5,458 bases of DNA from Phocaeicola_A sp963625535. Its GTDB lineage: Bacteria > Bacteroidota > Bacteroidia > Bacteroidales > Bacteroidaceae. Under the pieces are notes generated by a model. That model had not been told where the DNA came from. It saw only the letters and a program-made list of their open reading frames with translations, and made no database searches. The position numbers were made by a program, and so were the translations under genes. Where the stretch lies: contig CAVFUK010000089.1 in assembly GCA_963625535.1 (NCBI GenBank), positions 1 through 5,458 of the forward strand, read 5' to 3'. Shown one piece after another: positions 1 to 5,458 of the stretch (position 1 is the first letter of the stretch; the number at the start of each line of letters is the position of its first letter).

Positions 1-1378
1 TTTTCACTATCTGTGCCATGAACTCTGCCTCGCAGACAATCTTCTCGCCTACGAACACGTAGCCTTTCATCGAGGAGATGCCGCGGCGTATGGGGGCCAG
101 CAACTCTACGCGGAAGAGCAGTGTGTCGCCCGGCACCACTTTCTGGCGGAACTTCACACCGTCTATCTTCATGAAGTAGGTTGAGTAGCGCTCCGGCTCG
201 TCCACGGAGTTGAGCACCAGCAGACCACCGGTCTGTGCCATGGCCTCCACCTGCAGCACGCCCGGCATGACGGGTTCCTGCGGGAAGTGTCCCTGGAAGA
301 AGGGCTCGTTGGCGGTGACGTTCTTCACACCCACGATGTAGTTGGCGCCGATGGCAATCACCTTGTCCACCAACTGGAACGGATAACGGTGCGGAAGGAG
401 CTCGCGGATGCGGTTCACGTCCATCACCGGAGCCTCGCTGCAGTCGTAGATAGGAGCTTGTATCTCGTGTTGCTTGATTTCGCGGCGCAACAGGCGGGCG
501 AACTTGTTGTTCACCGTGTGGCCCGGACGGGTGGCGATGATGCGGCCCTTGATAGGACGACCCACCAAGGCCAGGTCGCCGATGATGTCCAGCAACTTAT
601 GGCGGGCAGGCTCGTTAGGCCATACCAGCGGTTTGTTATTGAGGTAGCCGAGCTTCGTGGCGTCGCGGTGTTCCACCTTCATCACGTCGGCCAGCTTGTC
701 TAAGTTCTCCTGCGACATCTGGCGCTCGTAGATGACCACGGCATTGTCCAGGTCGCCGCCCTTGATGAGACCAGCGCCCAACAGCGGTTCGATCTCGCGT
801 ACGAAGACGAACGTACGGCTGGAGGCAATCTCGGTGGGGAAGTTAGCCATGTCGTCGAGTGTAGCGAACTGGTTCGACAGGATGGACGATTCGTAGGACA
901 CGAGCACGTTCACGCTGAAGTTCTCATCGGGGAGCACGATGATGGAGGAGCCTGTGGCCTCGTCCTTATACTCAATCTTCTTCTTGATGATGTAGAAGTC
1001 CTTCACGGCGTTCTGCTCCTCGATGCCTACGCGTTGGATGTTGTCCACATAGTATTTGGCGCTGCCGTCGAGGATAGGGAACTCCGGTCCGTTCACCTGT
1101 ATCAAGCAGTTGTCGATGCCGGCTGAGTAGAGGGCGGCTAACGCATGTTCCACGGTGCTTACCTTCACGTCGCCCTTCGACAGGACGGTGCCGCGTGTGG
1201 TTTCGGTTACATTCTCGGCGATAGCATCGATGACGGGCTGGCCGTCCAGGTCGATACGCTGTATCTTGTAGCCATGATTGTCCGGTGCCGGATTGAACGT
1301 TACTGTCAGGCTAAGGCCTGTATGCAATCCTTTTCCACAGAGGGAAAAACTACCTTTAAGCGTTTTCTGTTTCAACAT
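1..1378 (-). CDS. lpxC/fabZ: Bifunctional LpxC deacetylase / FabZ dehydratase fusion (3' end cut by window edge)
   Basis: One continuous frame of 459 codons fuses two enzymes. Residues 1 to about 305 are LpxC, the zinc UDP-3-O-acyl-GlcNAc deacetylase that commits the pathway to lipid A. The start MLKQKTLKG...GLHTG matches the family N-terminus. Zinc ligands H78 (in TVEHA), H260 and D264 (in HKLLDIIGD) are present, with catalytic E77, K261, D268 and H287 (GHTVNN); spacing from H260 to H287 equals E. coli H238 to H265. Residues about 320-459 are FabZ, the (3R)-hydroxyacyl-ACP dehydratase of fatty-acid elongation: LLPHRYPFQLVDK, catalytic H364 in GHFP, and E378 in VEAMAQTGG. The linker is very short (about 305-320). 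Both enzymes are cytosolic. The frame reaches the window edge at MAQIVK without a stop; E. coli LpxC plus FabZ total about 456 residues, so only a few codons are missing. It starts 6 nt after the lpxD stop, so coupled translation is likely. Such fusions are known in Bacteroidota. Confidence 0.97.
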   Translation of the reverse strand, partial: MLKQKTLKGSFSLCGKGLHTGLSLTVTFNPAPDNHGYKIQRIDLDGQPVIDAIAENVTETTRGTVLSKGDVKVSTVEHALAALYSAGIDNCLIQVNGPEFPILDGSAKYYVDNIQRVGIEEQNAVKDFYIIKKKIEYKDEATGSSIIVLPDENFSVNVLVSYESSILSNQFATLDDMANFPTEIASSRTFVFVREIEPLLGAGLIKGGDLDNAVVIYERQMSQENLDKLADVMKVEHRDATKLGYLNNKPLVWPNEPARHKLLDIIGDLALVGRPIKGRIIATRPGHTVNNKFARLLRREIKQHEIQAPIYDCSEAPVMDVNRIRELLPHRYPFQLVDKVIAIGANYIVGVKNVTANEPFFQGHFPQEPVMPGVLQVEAMAQTGGLLVLNSVDEPERYSTYFMKIDGVKFRQKVVPGDTLLFRVELLAPIRRGISSMKGYVFVGEKIVCEAEFMAQIVK

Positions 1379-1384
1379 GGTTAT

Positions 1385-2434
1385 TTAGTTTTGTTTATTT
1401 ATTTGTTCTTTCAATGCCTGCACCTCTTTCTGCAGTTTGTCCAGCTCGAGGTACATGTCGGGCAGTTTCTTGTAGACGCTGGCGCTCTTGAAGAACTGGC
1501 GCGCGTCTATGGCAGGGCTACCCATGATGCTGATGTTCTCGCCCTTCACGGTGGAGGGGATGCCCGACTGGGCGCCCACGTTCACATGGTTGCCCACGCG
1601 GATGTGGCCGGCTATGCCCACCTGGCCGCCGAACATACACCACTCGCCTACCTTCGTGGATCCGGCGATGCCCACCTGCGATGCCATCACGGTGTTGCTG
1701 CCTACCTCCACGTTGTGGGCTATCTGGATGAGATTATCCAGCTTCACGCCCTTGTGGATGACGGTGGCGCCCATGGTGGAGCGGTCCACACAAGTGTTGG
1801 CACCTATCTCCACATCGTCCTCCACCATCACGATGCCAATCTGGGGAATCTTCTCGTAGCCTTGCGGCGTGGGGGCGAAACCGAAGCCGTCGGCACCTAT
1901 CACGCAGCCGGCGTGCAGGATGCAGCGGTTGCCGATCTTACAGTCGTGATAGACGGTGACGTTCGGGTAGAGGATGCAGCCGTTGCCGACCGTAGCGTGT
2001 TCGCAGACGGTGGCGTGCGGATGGATGGCGGTGTTGTCGCCAATCACCGCGCCGTCGCCGATGTAGGCGAAGGGAGCGATGTAGACGTCCTTACCGATTT
2101 TGGCGGTCGGGGCGATGTAGGCCAGGCTGTCGATGCCCGTCTTCTTGGGCTTGCTCATCTCGTAGAGTGTGAGCAACTTGGCCACGCTCTCGTAGGCATT
2201 GTCCACTTTGATGAGCGTTGCCTTCACTTCCGACTCGGGTTGGAAGTCCTTGTTCACCAGCACGATGGTCGACTGGGTGCTATAGATGTAGTGTGTATAC
2301 TTGGGGTTGGACAGAAAAGAGATGGCCCCGGGGACGCCCTCTTCTATCTTAGCGAAGGTGTGTACCGTTGCATTCTCGTCGCCTACAACAGTGCCTTGTA
2401 TGAACTCCGCGATTTGTTTTGCTGAAAACTCCAT
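1385..2434 (-). CDS. lpxD: UDP-3-O-acylglucosamine N-acyltransferase LpxD
   Basis: This 349-residue protein transfers an (R)-3-hydroxyacyl chain from ACP to the amine that LpxC exposes, giving UDP-2,3-diacylglucosamine for lipid A (cytosolic). Residues 1 to about 100 form the N-terminal uridine-binding domain, with SFLSNPKY at 39-46. Residues about 105-300 are hexapeptide repeats (YIAPTAKIGKDVYIAPFAYI and onward) that build a left-handed beta-helix. The catalytic histidine is H240 in QIAHNV, equivalent to E. coli H239; H277 in AGHIRVG matches E. coli H276. The C-terminus (about 310-349) is helical, with hydrophobic residues at 324, 327, 331, 334, 338, 341 and 345 in regular heptad spacing, which suggests a trimeric coiled coil. 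Length fits the family. The ATG at 2434 opens directly into the conserved MEFSAKQIAEFI. It is the first lipid A gene after the 150-nt spacer, and its A-rich 3' end serves as leader for lpxC/fabZ. The family call is secure; acyl-chain length cannot be read. Confidence 0.97.
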   Translation of the reverse strand: MEFSAKQIAEFIQGTVVGDENATVHTFAKIEEGVPGAISFLSNPKYTHYIYSTQSTIVLVNKDFQPESEVKATLIKVDNAYESVAKLLTLYEMSKPKKTGIDSLAYIAPTAKIGKDVYIAPFAYIGDGAVIGDNTAIHPHATVCEHATVGNGCILYPNVTVYHDCKIGNRCILHAGCVIGADGFGFAPTPQGYEKIPQIGIVMVEDDVEIGANTCVDRSTMGATVIHKGVKLDNLIQIAHNVEVGSNTVMASQVGIAGSTKVGEWCMFGGQVGIAGHIRVGNHVNVGAQSGIPSTVKGENISIMGSPAIDARQFFKSASVYKKLPDMYLELDKLQKEVQALKEQINKQN

Positions 2435-2584
2435 AATCGTGTACTTTACTTAATTCTGAAATTGCAACCGGAAAGCCTTGCGGACGCATCGTGCGACGCG
2501 ACCAAAGGGATTCCAATTATGATGCAAATTACGTGATTTTATTTTAGATAACAGACATATCGACGGGATTATTTCAGTCGAATG
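2435..2584 (-). promoter_or_regulatory. 150-nt spacer before lpxD, possible promoter region
   Basis: This is the longest non-coding stretch in the window and separates the prfA-pyrF-HD block from the lipid A genes. The part nearest the HD stop (about 2511-2575) is markedly AT-rich, unlike the G+C-rich genes. Read leftward it contains TAATTTGC at 2524-2531, which resembles the Bacteroidota -7 element TAnnTTTG but lacks one base, and no clear TTTG lies at the usual -33 distance. Between it and lpxD the spacer becomes G+C-rich and holds a weak imperfect hairpin at 2485-2500 (6-bp stem with one G-U pair, 4-nt loop) with no U-run. A promoter for lpxD-lpxC/fabZ is a reasonable inference from the gap and base composition, but no motif proves it. 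Confidence 0.3.
2444..2448 (-). promoter_or_regulatory. A-rich leader element of lpxD (no Shine-Dalgarno)
   Basis: On the minus strand TAAAG ends 9 nt before the lpxD ATG. No AGGAGG-like sequence lies in the usual window. The position matches the AAAG of the elements before pyrF and the HD gene, and fits the A-rich upstream preference described for Bacteroidota ribosomes. Function is inferred. Confidence 0.35.
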
Positions 2585-3805
2585 TCATAACCGAGGGGCG
2601 CAGATGTAATATTTGCGAACTTTTTTGGACAATACCGAGATGTTGAACATGTCCGATGCCTCGGCGATGTCCTTCGTGGTGCCGTCGCGGTAGAGTATCT
2701 CGATGCCTTCGTCCTCCTTGCTGTACATGTCCTTGCCGATGCAGGAGACGGACACGAAGTAGTGCACCTCTTCGGGGCTGATGTGCAGCTTATCGATGAG
2801 CCGTTGCTGTATCTCGCTGATGTGTTCGTCCGTGGGCGGCGTGGTGGTGACTTCCACCTTGAACAGGTGGCGGTTGACCAATCCCTCGCAGAGGAGCGAG
2901 AGGACGTGGTCGGGGTGGTGGCTCCACACCTTCAGGGCGGTCCAGATGTCGTTGTCGTCCAGCTCGGTATAGCGTTGCAGGCAGAGCGGATTGGTGCGGA
3001 ACTCCTGCTCGTCGATGTCGCCATAGAGAAAGAACCGCAGGGCGGGCGAGGCGAAGAGTTCCTCTCCCCTACTGGCCAGTTCCTTTGCCCGGAGCAGCGC
3101 GCTGATGAGCATCTTCTCGGCAGCCACGGCGGTCTTGTGCAAGTAGACCTGCCAATACATCAGCCGGCGGCTCATCAGGAAGTTCTCTATGGAGTAGATG
3201 CCCTTCGACTCCACCACCAGGTGGTCGTCCATCACGTTGAGCATCTTGATGATGCGGGCGGACCCGATGTGGCCTTCGGTGACGCCGGTGAAGAAGCTGT
3301 CGCGCTTCAGGTAGTCGAGCCGGTCCATATCGAGCTGGCTGCTGATGAGTTGGTGAAGGAACTTCTTCGGATAGAGGTCCTTGAAGATTTGCAGGGCCAG
3401 GTTGAGCTGACCATTGTTCTCGGCGTTGATCTGTTCAATCAGCATCAGCGAGATGTCCTCGTGCGAGATGCCCTTCACCAGGGTGTTCTCCAGCACATGG
3501 GAGAAGGGTCCGTGCCCCACATCGTGGAGCAGTATGCCTATCTGCACGGCCTCGGCCTCGCTGTCGAAGATGAAGTTGCCCTTGGCCATGAGCTGCATGA
3601 TGGCCTCGCTAGTGAGGAAGAAAGCGCCCAACGAGTGTTGGAAGCGGGTGTGTTGTGCGCCGGGGTAGACGAACGACGAGAGACCCAGTTGCTTGATGCG
3701 CGTCAGCCGCTGCATCAGAGGATGCTGCACGATGTCGTACAGCAATCCTCCGGGTATGCGGATGAAGCCGAACACGGGGTCGTTGATGATTTTCTCGCCA
3801 CTCAT
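2585..3805 (-). CDS. HD-domain phosphohydrolase, SAMHD1/dNTP triphosphohydrolase-like
   Basis: The 406-residue protein belongs to the HD superfamily branch that includes human SAMHD1 and bacterial dNTPases, which cleave dNTPs to deoxynucleoside and triphosphate. The opening KIINDPVFGFI, the IKQLG motif (37-41) and VYPGAQHTRFQHSLG (46-60) follow SAMHD1 closely. Metal ligands are H57, H94, D95 (LLHDVGHGPFSH) and D161 (LDMDRLDYLKRD). H98, H103 and H115 match SAMHD1 H210, H215 and H233, and Q39, R54, Y165, D169, R213, Y221, H223 and K224 match substrate-pocket residues. Residues from about 245 on form a C-terminal region I cannot assign in detail. No signal peptide or membrane segment is seen, so it is probably cytosolic. 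The ATG at 3805 is chosen because family similarity begins within a few residues. It lies 20 nt after pyrF, probably in one transcript, which suits a nucleotide-pool role. Family assignment is strong; substrate is inferred, and a nucleotidase or other phosphohydrolase activity remains possible. Confidence 0.9.
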   Translation of the reverse strand: MSGEKIINDPVFGFIRIPGGLLYDIVQHPLMQRLTRIKQLGLSSFVYPGAQHTRFQHSLGAFFLTSEAIMQLMAKGNFIFDSEAEAVQIGILLHDVGHGPFSHVLENTLVKGISHEDISLMLIEQINAENNGQLNLALQIFKDLYPKKFLHQLISSQLDMDRLDYLKRDSFFTGVTEGHIGSARIIKMLNVMDDHLVVESKGIYSIENFLMSRRLMYWQVYLHKTAVAAEKMLISALLRAKELASRGEELFASPALRFFLYGDIDEQEFRTNPLCLQRYTELDDNDIWTALKVWSHHPDHVLSLLCEGLVNRHLFKVEVTTTPPTDEHISEIQQRLIDKLHISPEEVHYFVSVSCIGKDMYSKEDEGIEILYRDGTTKDIAEASDMFNISVLSKKVRKYYICAPRL

Positions 3806-3814
3806 AGCCGGTCG

Positions 3815-3822
3815 CTTTTATG
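3815..3822 (-). promoter_or_regulatory. CATAAAAG leader element before the HD gene
   Basis: The minus strand reads CATAAAAG, ending 9 nt before the HD-gene ATG, inside the 20-nt pyrF-HD gap. There is no Shine-Dalgarno sequence. The same octamer occurs 10 nt before the pyrF ATG, so it may help ribosomes position; this is inference. Confidence 0.4.
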
Positions 3823-3825
3823 TCT

Positions 3826-4650
3826 TTACAGGATAGCCTTCAGCTGCTCAGCCATCTGTTGTTGCACCTTGTGCGCCTCCTGGGCAGCCACCTGGGCGAA
3901 CTGCTCGGTGTGGTCGGCGTAGATGATGGCGCGGCTGGAGTTGACTATCAGTCCGCACTTGGCGTTCATGCCGTAGCGGCACACCTCCTCGAGCGAACCG
4001 CCCTGGGCACCGATGCCCGGCACCAGCAGGAAGTGGTCGGGAGCGACCTTACGGATGTCGGTGAACATGCTGCCTTGGGTGGCACCGACCACGTACATCA
4101 TGTTGTCCACGTTACCCCACTCCTGCGAGCGGCGCAACACTTTCTCGAAGAGGCGCTCGCCCTCGGCGTCGGCTGTCAGCTGGAAGTCGTGCGAGCCCTT
4201 GTTGCTGGTGAGTGCCAACAGGATGACCCACTTCTCCGGGTAGGTGAGGAACGGCGTCACACTGTCCTCGCCCATGTAAGGAGCCACGGTCAGCGCGTCG
4301 AGGTTCATCTCCTCGAAGAAGGTGCGGGCATACATGGCCGACGTGTTGCCGATGTCGCCACGTTTAGCGTCGGCGATGATGAACTGGTCGGGGTAGTTGG
4401 CTTTGATGTATTCGATGGTCTTCTCGAAAGCCATCCATCCCTTCACGCCCATGCTCTCGTAGAAAGCCAGGTTGGGTTTGTAGGCGATGCAGTAAGGTGC
4501 GGTAGCGTCCACGATGGCTTTGTTGAAAGCGAATATGGGGTCTTCCTCGCCGAGCAGGTGAGCCGGAATCTTCTTGATGTCGGTGTCCAGTCCCACGCAG
4601 AGGAACGATTGTTTCTTCTTTATGTTCTCAAAAAGTTGTTGTCTGTTCAT
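3826..4650 (-). CDS. pyrF: Orotidine-5'-phosphate decarboxylase (type 2)
   Basis: PyrF removes CO2 from orotidine 5'-phosphate to give UMP, the last step of de novo pyrimidine synthesis, in the cytosol. The 274 residues fit the longer type 2 (mycobacterial-like) family rather than the E. coli type of about 245. Visible motifs are FLCVGLDTD (16-24) on the first barrel strand; AYKPN (56-60) with K58; the catalytic DxKxxD in IADAKRGDIGNT, giving D94, K96 and D99; the phosphate-binding PGIGAQGG (211-218); and NSSR (237-240), whose arginine also contacts the phosphate in this family. The single-domain TIM barrel appears intact with no missing catalytic residue. The ATG at 4650 precedes the normal N-terminus by few residues and is the only sensible start. 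It lies 30 nt after prfA and 20 nt before the HD gene, all leftward, so cotranscription is likely. No attenuator or hairpin is visible in the short upstream gap. Confidence 0.97.
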   Translation of the reverse strand: MNRQQLFENIKKKQSFLCVGLDTDIKKIPAHLLGEEDPIFAFNKAIVDATAPYCIAYKPNLAFYESMGVKGWMAFEKTIEYIKANYPDQFIIADAKRGDIGNTSAMYARTFFEEMNLDALTVAPYMGEDSVTPFLTYPEKWVILLALTSNKGSHDFQLTADAEGERLFEKVLRRSQEWGNVDNMMYVVGATQGSMFTDIRKVAPDHFLLVPGIGAQGGSLEEVCRYGMNAKCGLIVNSSRAIIYADHTEQFAQVAAQEAHKVQQQMAEQLKAIL

Positions 4651-4660
4651 ATCTGATGTT

Positions 4661-4668
4661 CTTTTATG
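4661..4668 (-). promoter_or_regulatory. CATAAAAG leader element before pyrF
   Basis: Within the 30-nt prfA-pyrF gap the minus strand reads CATAAAAG, ending 10 nt before the pyrF ATG. No Shine-Dalgarno sequence is present. It is identical to the octamer before the downstream HD gene and probably serves as an A-rich initiation leader; the gap is too short for a clear separate promoter. Confidence 0.4.
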
Positions 4669-4680
4669 CTAAGGATTCGG

Positions 4681-5458
4681 TTACAGTTCGCTCTCTTTCA
4701 ACCGCTCGGCGTTCTCGGCCACTATCAGGTGGTCGATGCAGTCCTGGATGTTTCCGTCCATGAAGGCGGCCAAGTTATAGATGGTGTAGTTGATGCGATG
4801 GTCGGTAATGCGTCCTTGCGGATAGTTATAGGTACGGATCTTTGCGGAGCGGTCGCCCGTGGAGACCATGGTCTTGCGTCGGCTGGCGATGTCGTCCACG
4901 TACTTCTGATGTTCCTTGTCGTAGATGAAGGTGCGCAGTCGCGACAGGGCGCGCTCCTTGTTCTTCGGTTGGTCGCGCGTCTCGGTACACTCGATGAGGA
5001 TTTCCTCCACCACGCCAGTGTTGGGGTTCTTCCAGTTGTAGCGCAAGCGCACGCCGGACTCCACCTTGTTGACGTTCTGTCCACCGGCACCGCCTGACCG
5101 GAAGGTATCCCACTTAATCTCGCCCTCATTGATCTCCACGTCGAAAGGTTCAGCTTCGGGGAGCACGGCGACGGATGCCGCCGAGGTGTGCACACGGCCC
5201 TGGGTCTCAGTAGCCGGCACACGCTGCACGCGGTGCACGCCGGACTCATACTTCAGCGTCCCGTAGACTTTCTCGCCGGTCACGCTGCAGACAATTTCCT
5301 TGAAGCCGCCGGCAGAGCCTTCGTTGGCGCTTGATACCTCCAGTTTCCAGCCTTTGCTCTCGCAATATTTGGAGTACATGCGGAACAGGTCGCCGGCAAA
5401 CAAGGCTGCCTCGTCGCCACCCGTACCGCCACGTATCTCGAGCACGGCGTTGCGGTCG
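4681..5458 (-). CDS. prfA: Peptide chain release factor 1 (5' part beyond window edge)
   Basis: RF1 recognises UAA and UAG in the ribosomal A site and triggers peptide release. About 259 C-terminal codons are present out of about 360 in the family. The text reads DRNAVLEIRGGTGGDEAALF right from the edge, a mid-protein conserved segment, so the start lies outside; the GTG at 5445 is an internal valine. The stop-codon reading tripeptide is PAT (codons at 5209-5217, in RVPATETQGRVHTSA), which marks RF1 rather than RF2 (SPF). The catalytic GGQ is at 5077-5085 (in SGGAGGQNVNK); its glutamine is normally methylated by PrmC. The conserved GDRSAKIRTYNYPQGRITDHR follows near the end. After GGQ, RLRYNWKNPNTG is slightly longer than the E. 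coli segment, which I believe is a Bacteroidota trait. The protein ends KESEL, with a TAA stop 30 nt before pyrF. No frameshift or missing motif is seen. Confidence 0.97.
   Translation of the reverse strand, partial: DRNAVLEIRGGTGGDEAALFAGDLFRMYSKYCESKGWKLEVSSANEGSAGGFKEIVCSVTGEKVYGTLKYESGVHRVQRVPATETQGRVHTSAASVAVLPEAEPFDVEINEGEIKWDTFRSGGAGGQNVNKVESGVRLRYNWKNPNTGVVEEILIECTETRDQPKNKERALSRLRTFIYDKEHQKYVDDIASRRKTMVSTGDRSAKIRTYNYPQGRITDHRINYTIYNLAAFMDGNIQDCIDHLIVAENAERLKESEL

Noticed and set aside
287..703. Plus-strand open frame of 138 codons antisense to the LpxC/FabZ junction.
   Set aside because: It has no recognisable motif, and the minus-strand frame there carries the LpxC H260/D264/H287 and FabZ H364 motifs.
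1145..2425. Long plus-strand open frame (426 codons) antisense to lpxD and the start of lpxC/fabZ.
   Set aside because: It has no recognisable domain, is rich in V, A, D, G and H, and mirrors the hexapeptide periodicity of LpxD. G+C-rich third positions in lpxD remove antisense stops.
2485..2500. Small hairpin in the HD-lpxD spacer as a transcription terminator.
   Set aside because: The stem is only 6 bp with a G-U pair, and no U-run follows on either strand.
2762..3922. Plus-strand open frame of 386 codons antisense to the HD gene and the end of pyrF.
   Set aside because: It crosses two real genes and their gap, lacks any family motif, and has the V/H/L/E-rich make-up of a codon-bias shadow.
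3820..4656. Plus-strand open frame of 278 codons covering the whole of pyrF in antisense.
   Set aside because: Its ends coincide with pyrF by chance of stop placement. No motif or initiation signal supports it, and the PyrF frame contains all catalytic residues.
4725..5249. Second minus-strand open frame (174 codons) inside prfA.
   Set aside because: It is an R/S/T/P-rich out-of-frame reading of prfA, whose own frame carries PAT and GGQ.
5443..5445. GTG as a possible start of prfA.
   Set aside because: The frame stays open to the window edge with DRNA before it, matching the middle of RF1, so this is an internal valine.

Overview
The window is a compact, entirely leftward (minus-strand) run of five housekeeping genes from a member of the Bacteroidota, most likely order Bacteroidales. 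The assignment rests on four things: a fused LpxC-FabZ enzyme, the order lpxD then lpxC/fabZ, the Bacteroidota-like text of the release factor, and start codons without Shine-Dalgarno sequences but with A-rich leaders. The coding sequence looks G+C-rich for a Bacteroides, with many G/C third positions. A higher-GC Bacteroidaceae or Prevotellaceae species is plausible, but the genus cannot be fixed from this window.

In transcription order (right to left), the layout is: the C-terminal part of prfA (release factor 1), cut by the right edge; pyrF (orotidine-5'-phosphate decarboxylase), after a 30-nt gap; a 406-residue HD-domain phosphohydrolase of the SAMHD1/dNTPase type, after a 20-nt gap; a 150-nt spacer, the only sizeable non-coding stretch; lpxD (UDP-3-O-acylglucosamine N-acyltransferase); and, after 6 nt, the lpxC/fabZ fusion, which lacks only its last few codons at the left edge. 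No RNA gene, mobile element, CRISPR array, frameshift or convincing terminator is visible. Every long plus-strand open frame lies antisense to one of these genes.

Functionally there are two blocks. The right block joins translation termination (prfA) with nucleotide metabolism: pyrF makes UMP and the HD protein probably degrades dNTPs. The left block is lipid A synthesis. LpxC makes the committed deacetylation, LpxD adds the second (R)-3-hydroxyacyl chain, and the fused FabZ dehydrates the same kind of 3-hydroxyacyl-ACP for fatty-acid elongation, so competing uses of one acyl-ACP pool are encoded together. The 150-nt spacer is the natural place for a promoter separating the blocks, though no strong promoter motif was found.

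This is largely an ordinary core-genome region. The points most worth a second look are the HD protein, which keeps the catalytic pocket of SAMHD1 but not its main GTP-sensing residues, and a shared CATAAAAG leader at nearly the same distance before two start codons.
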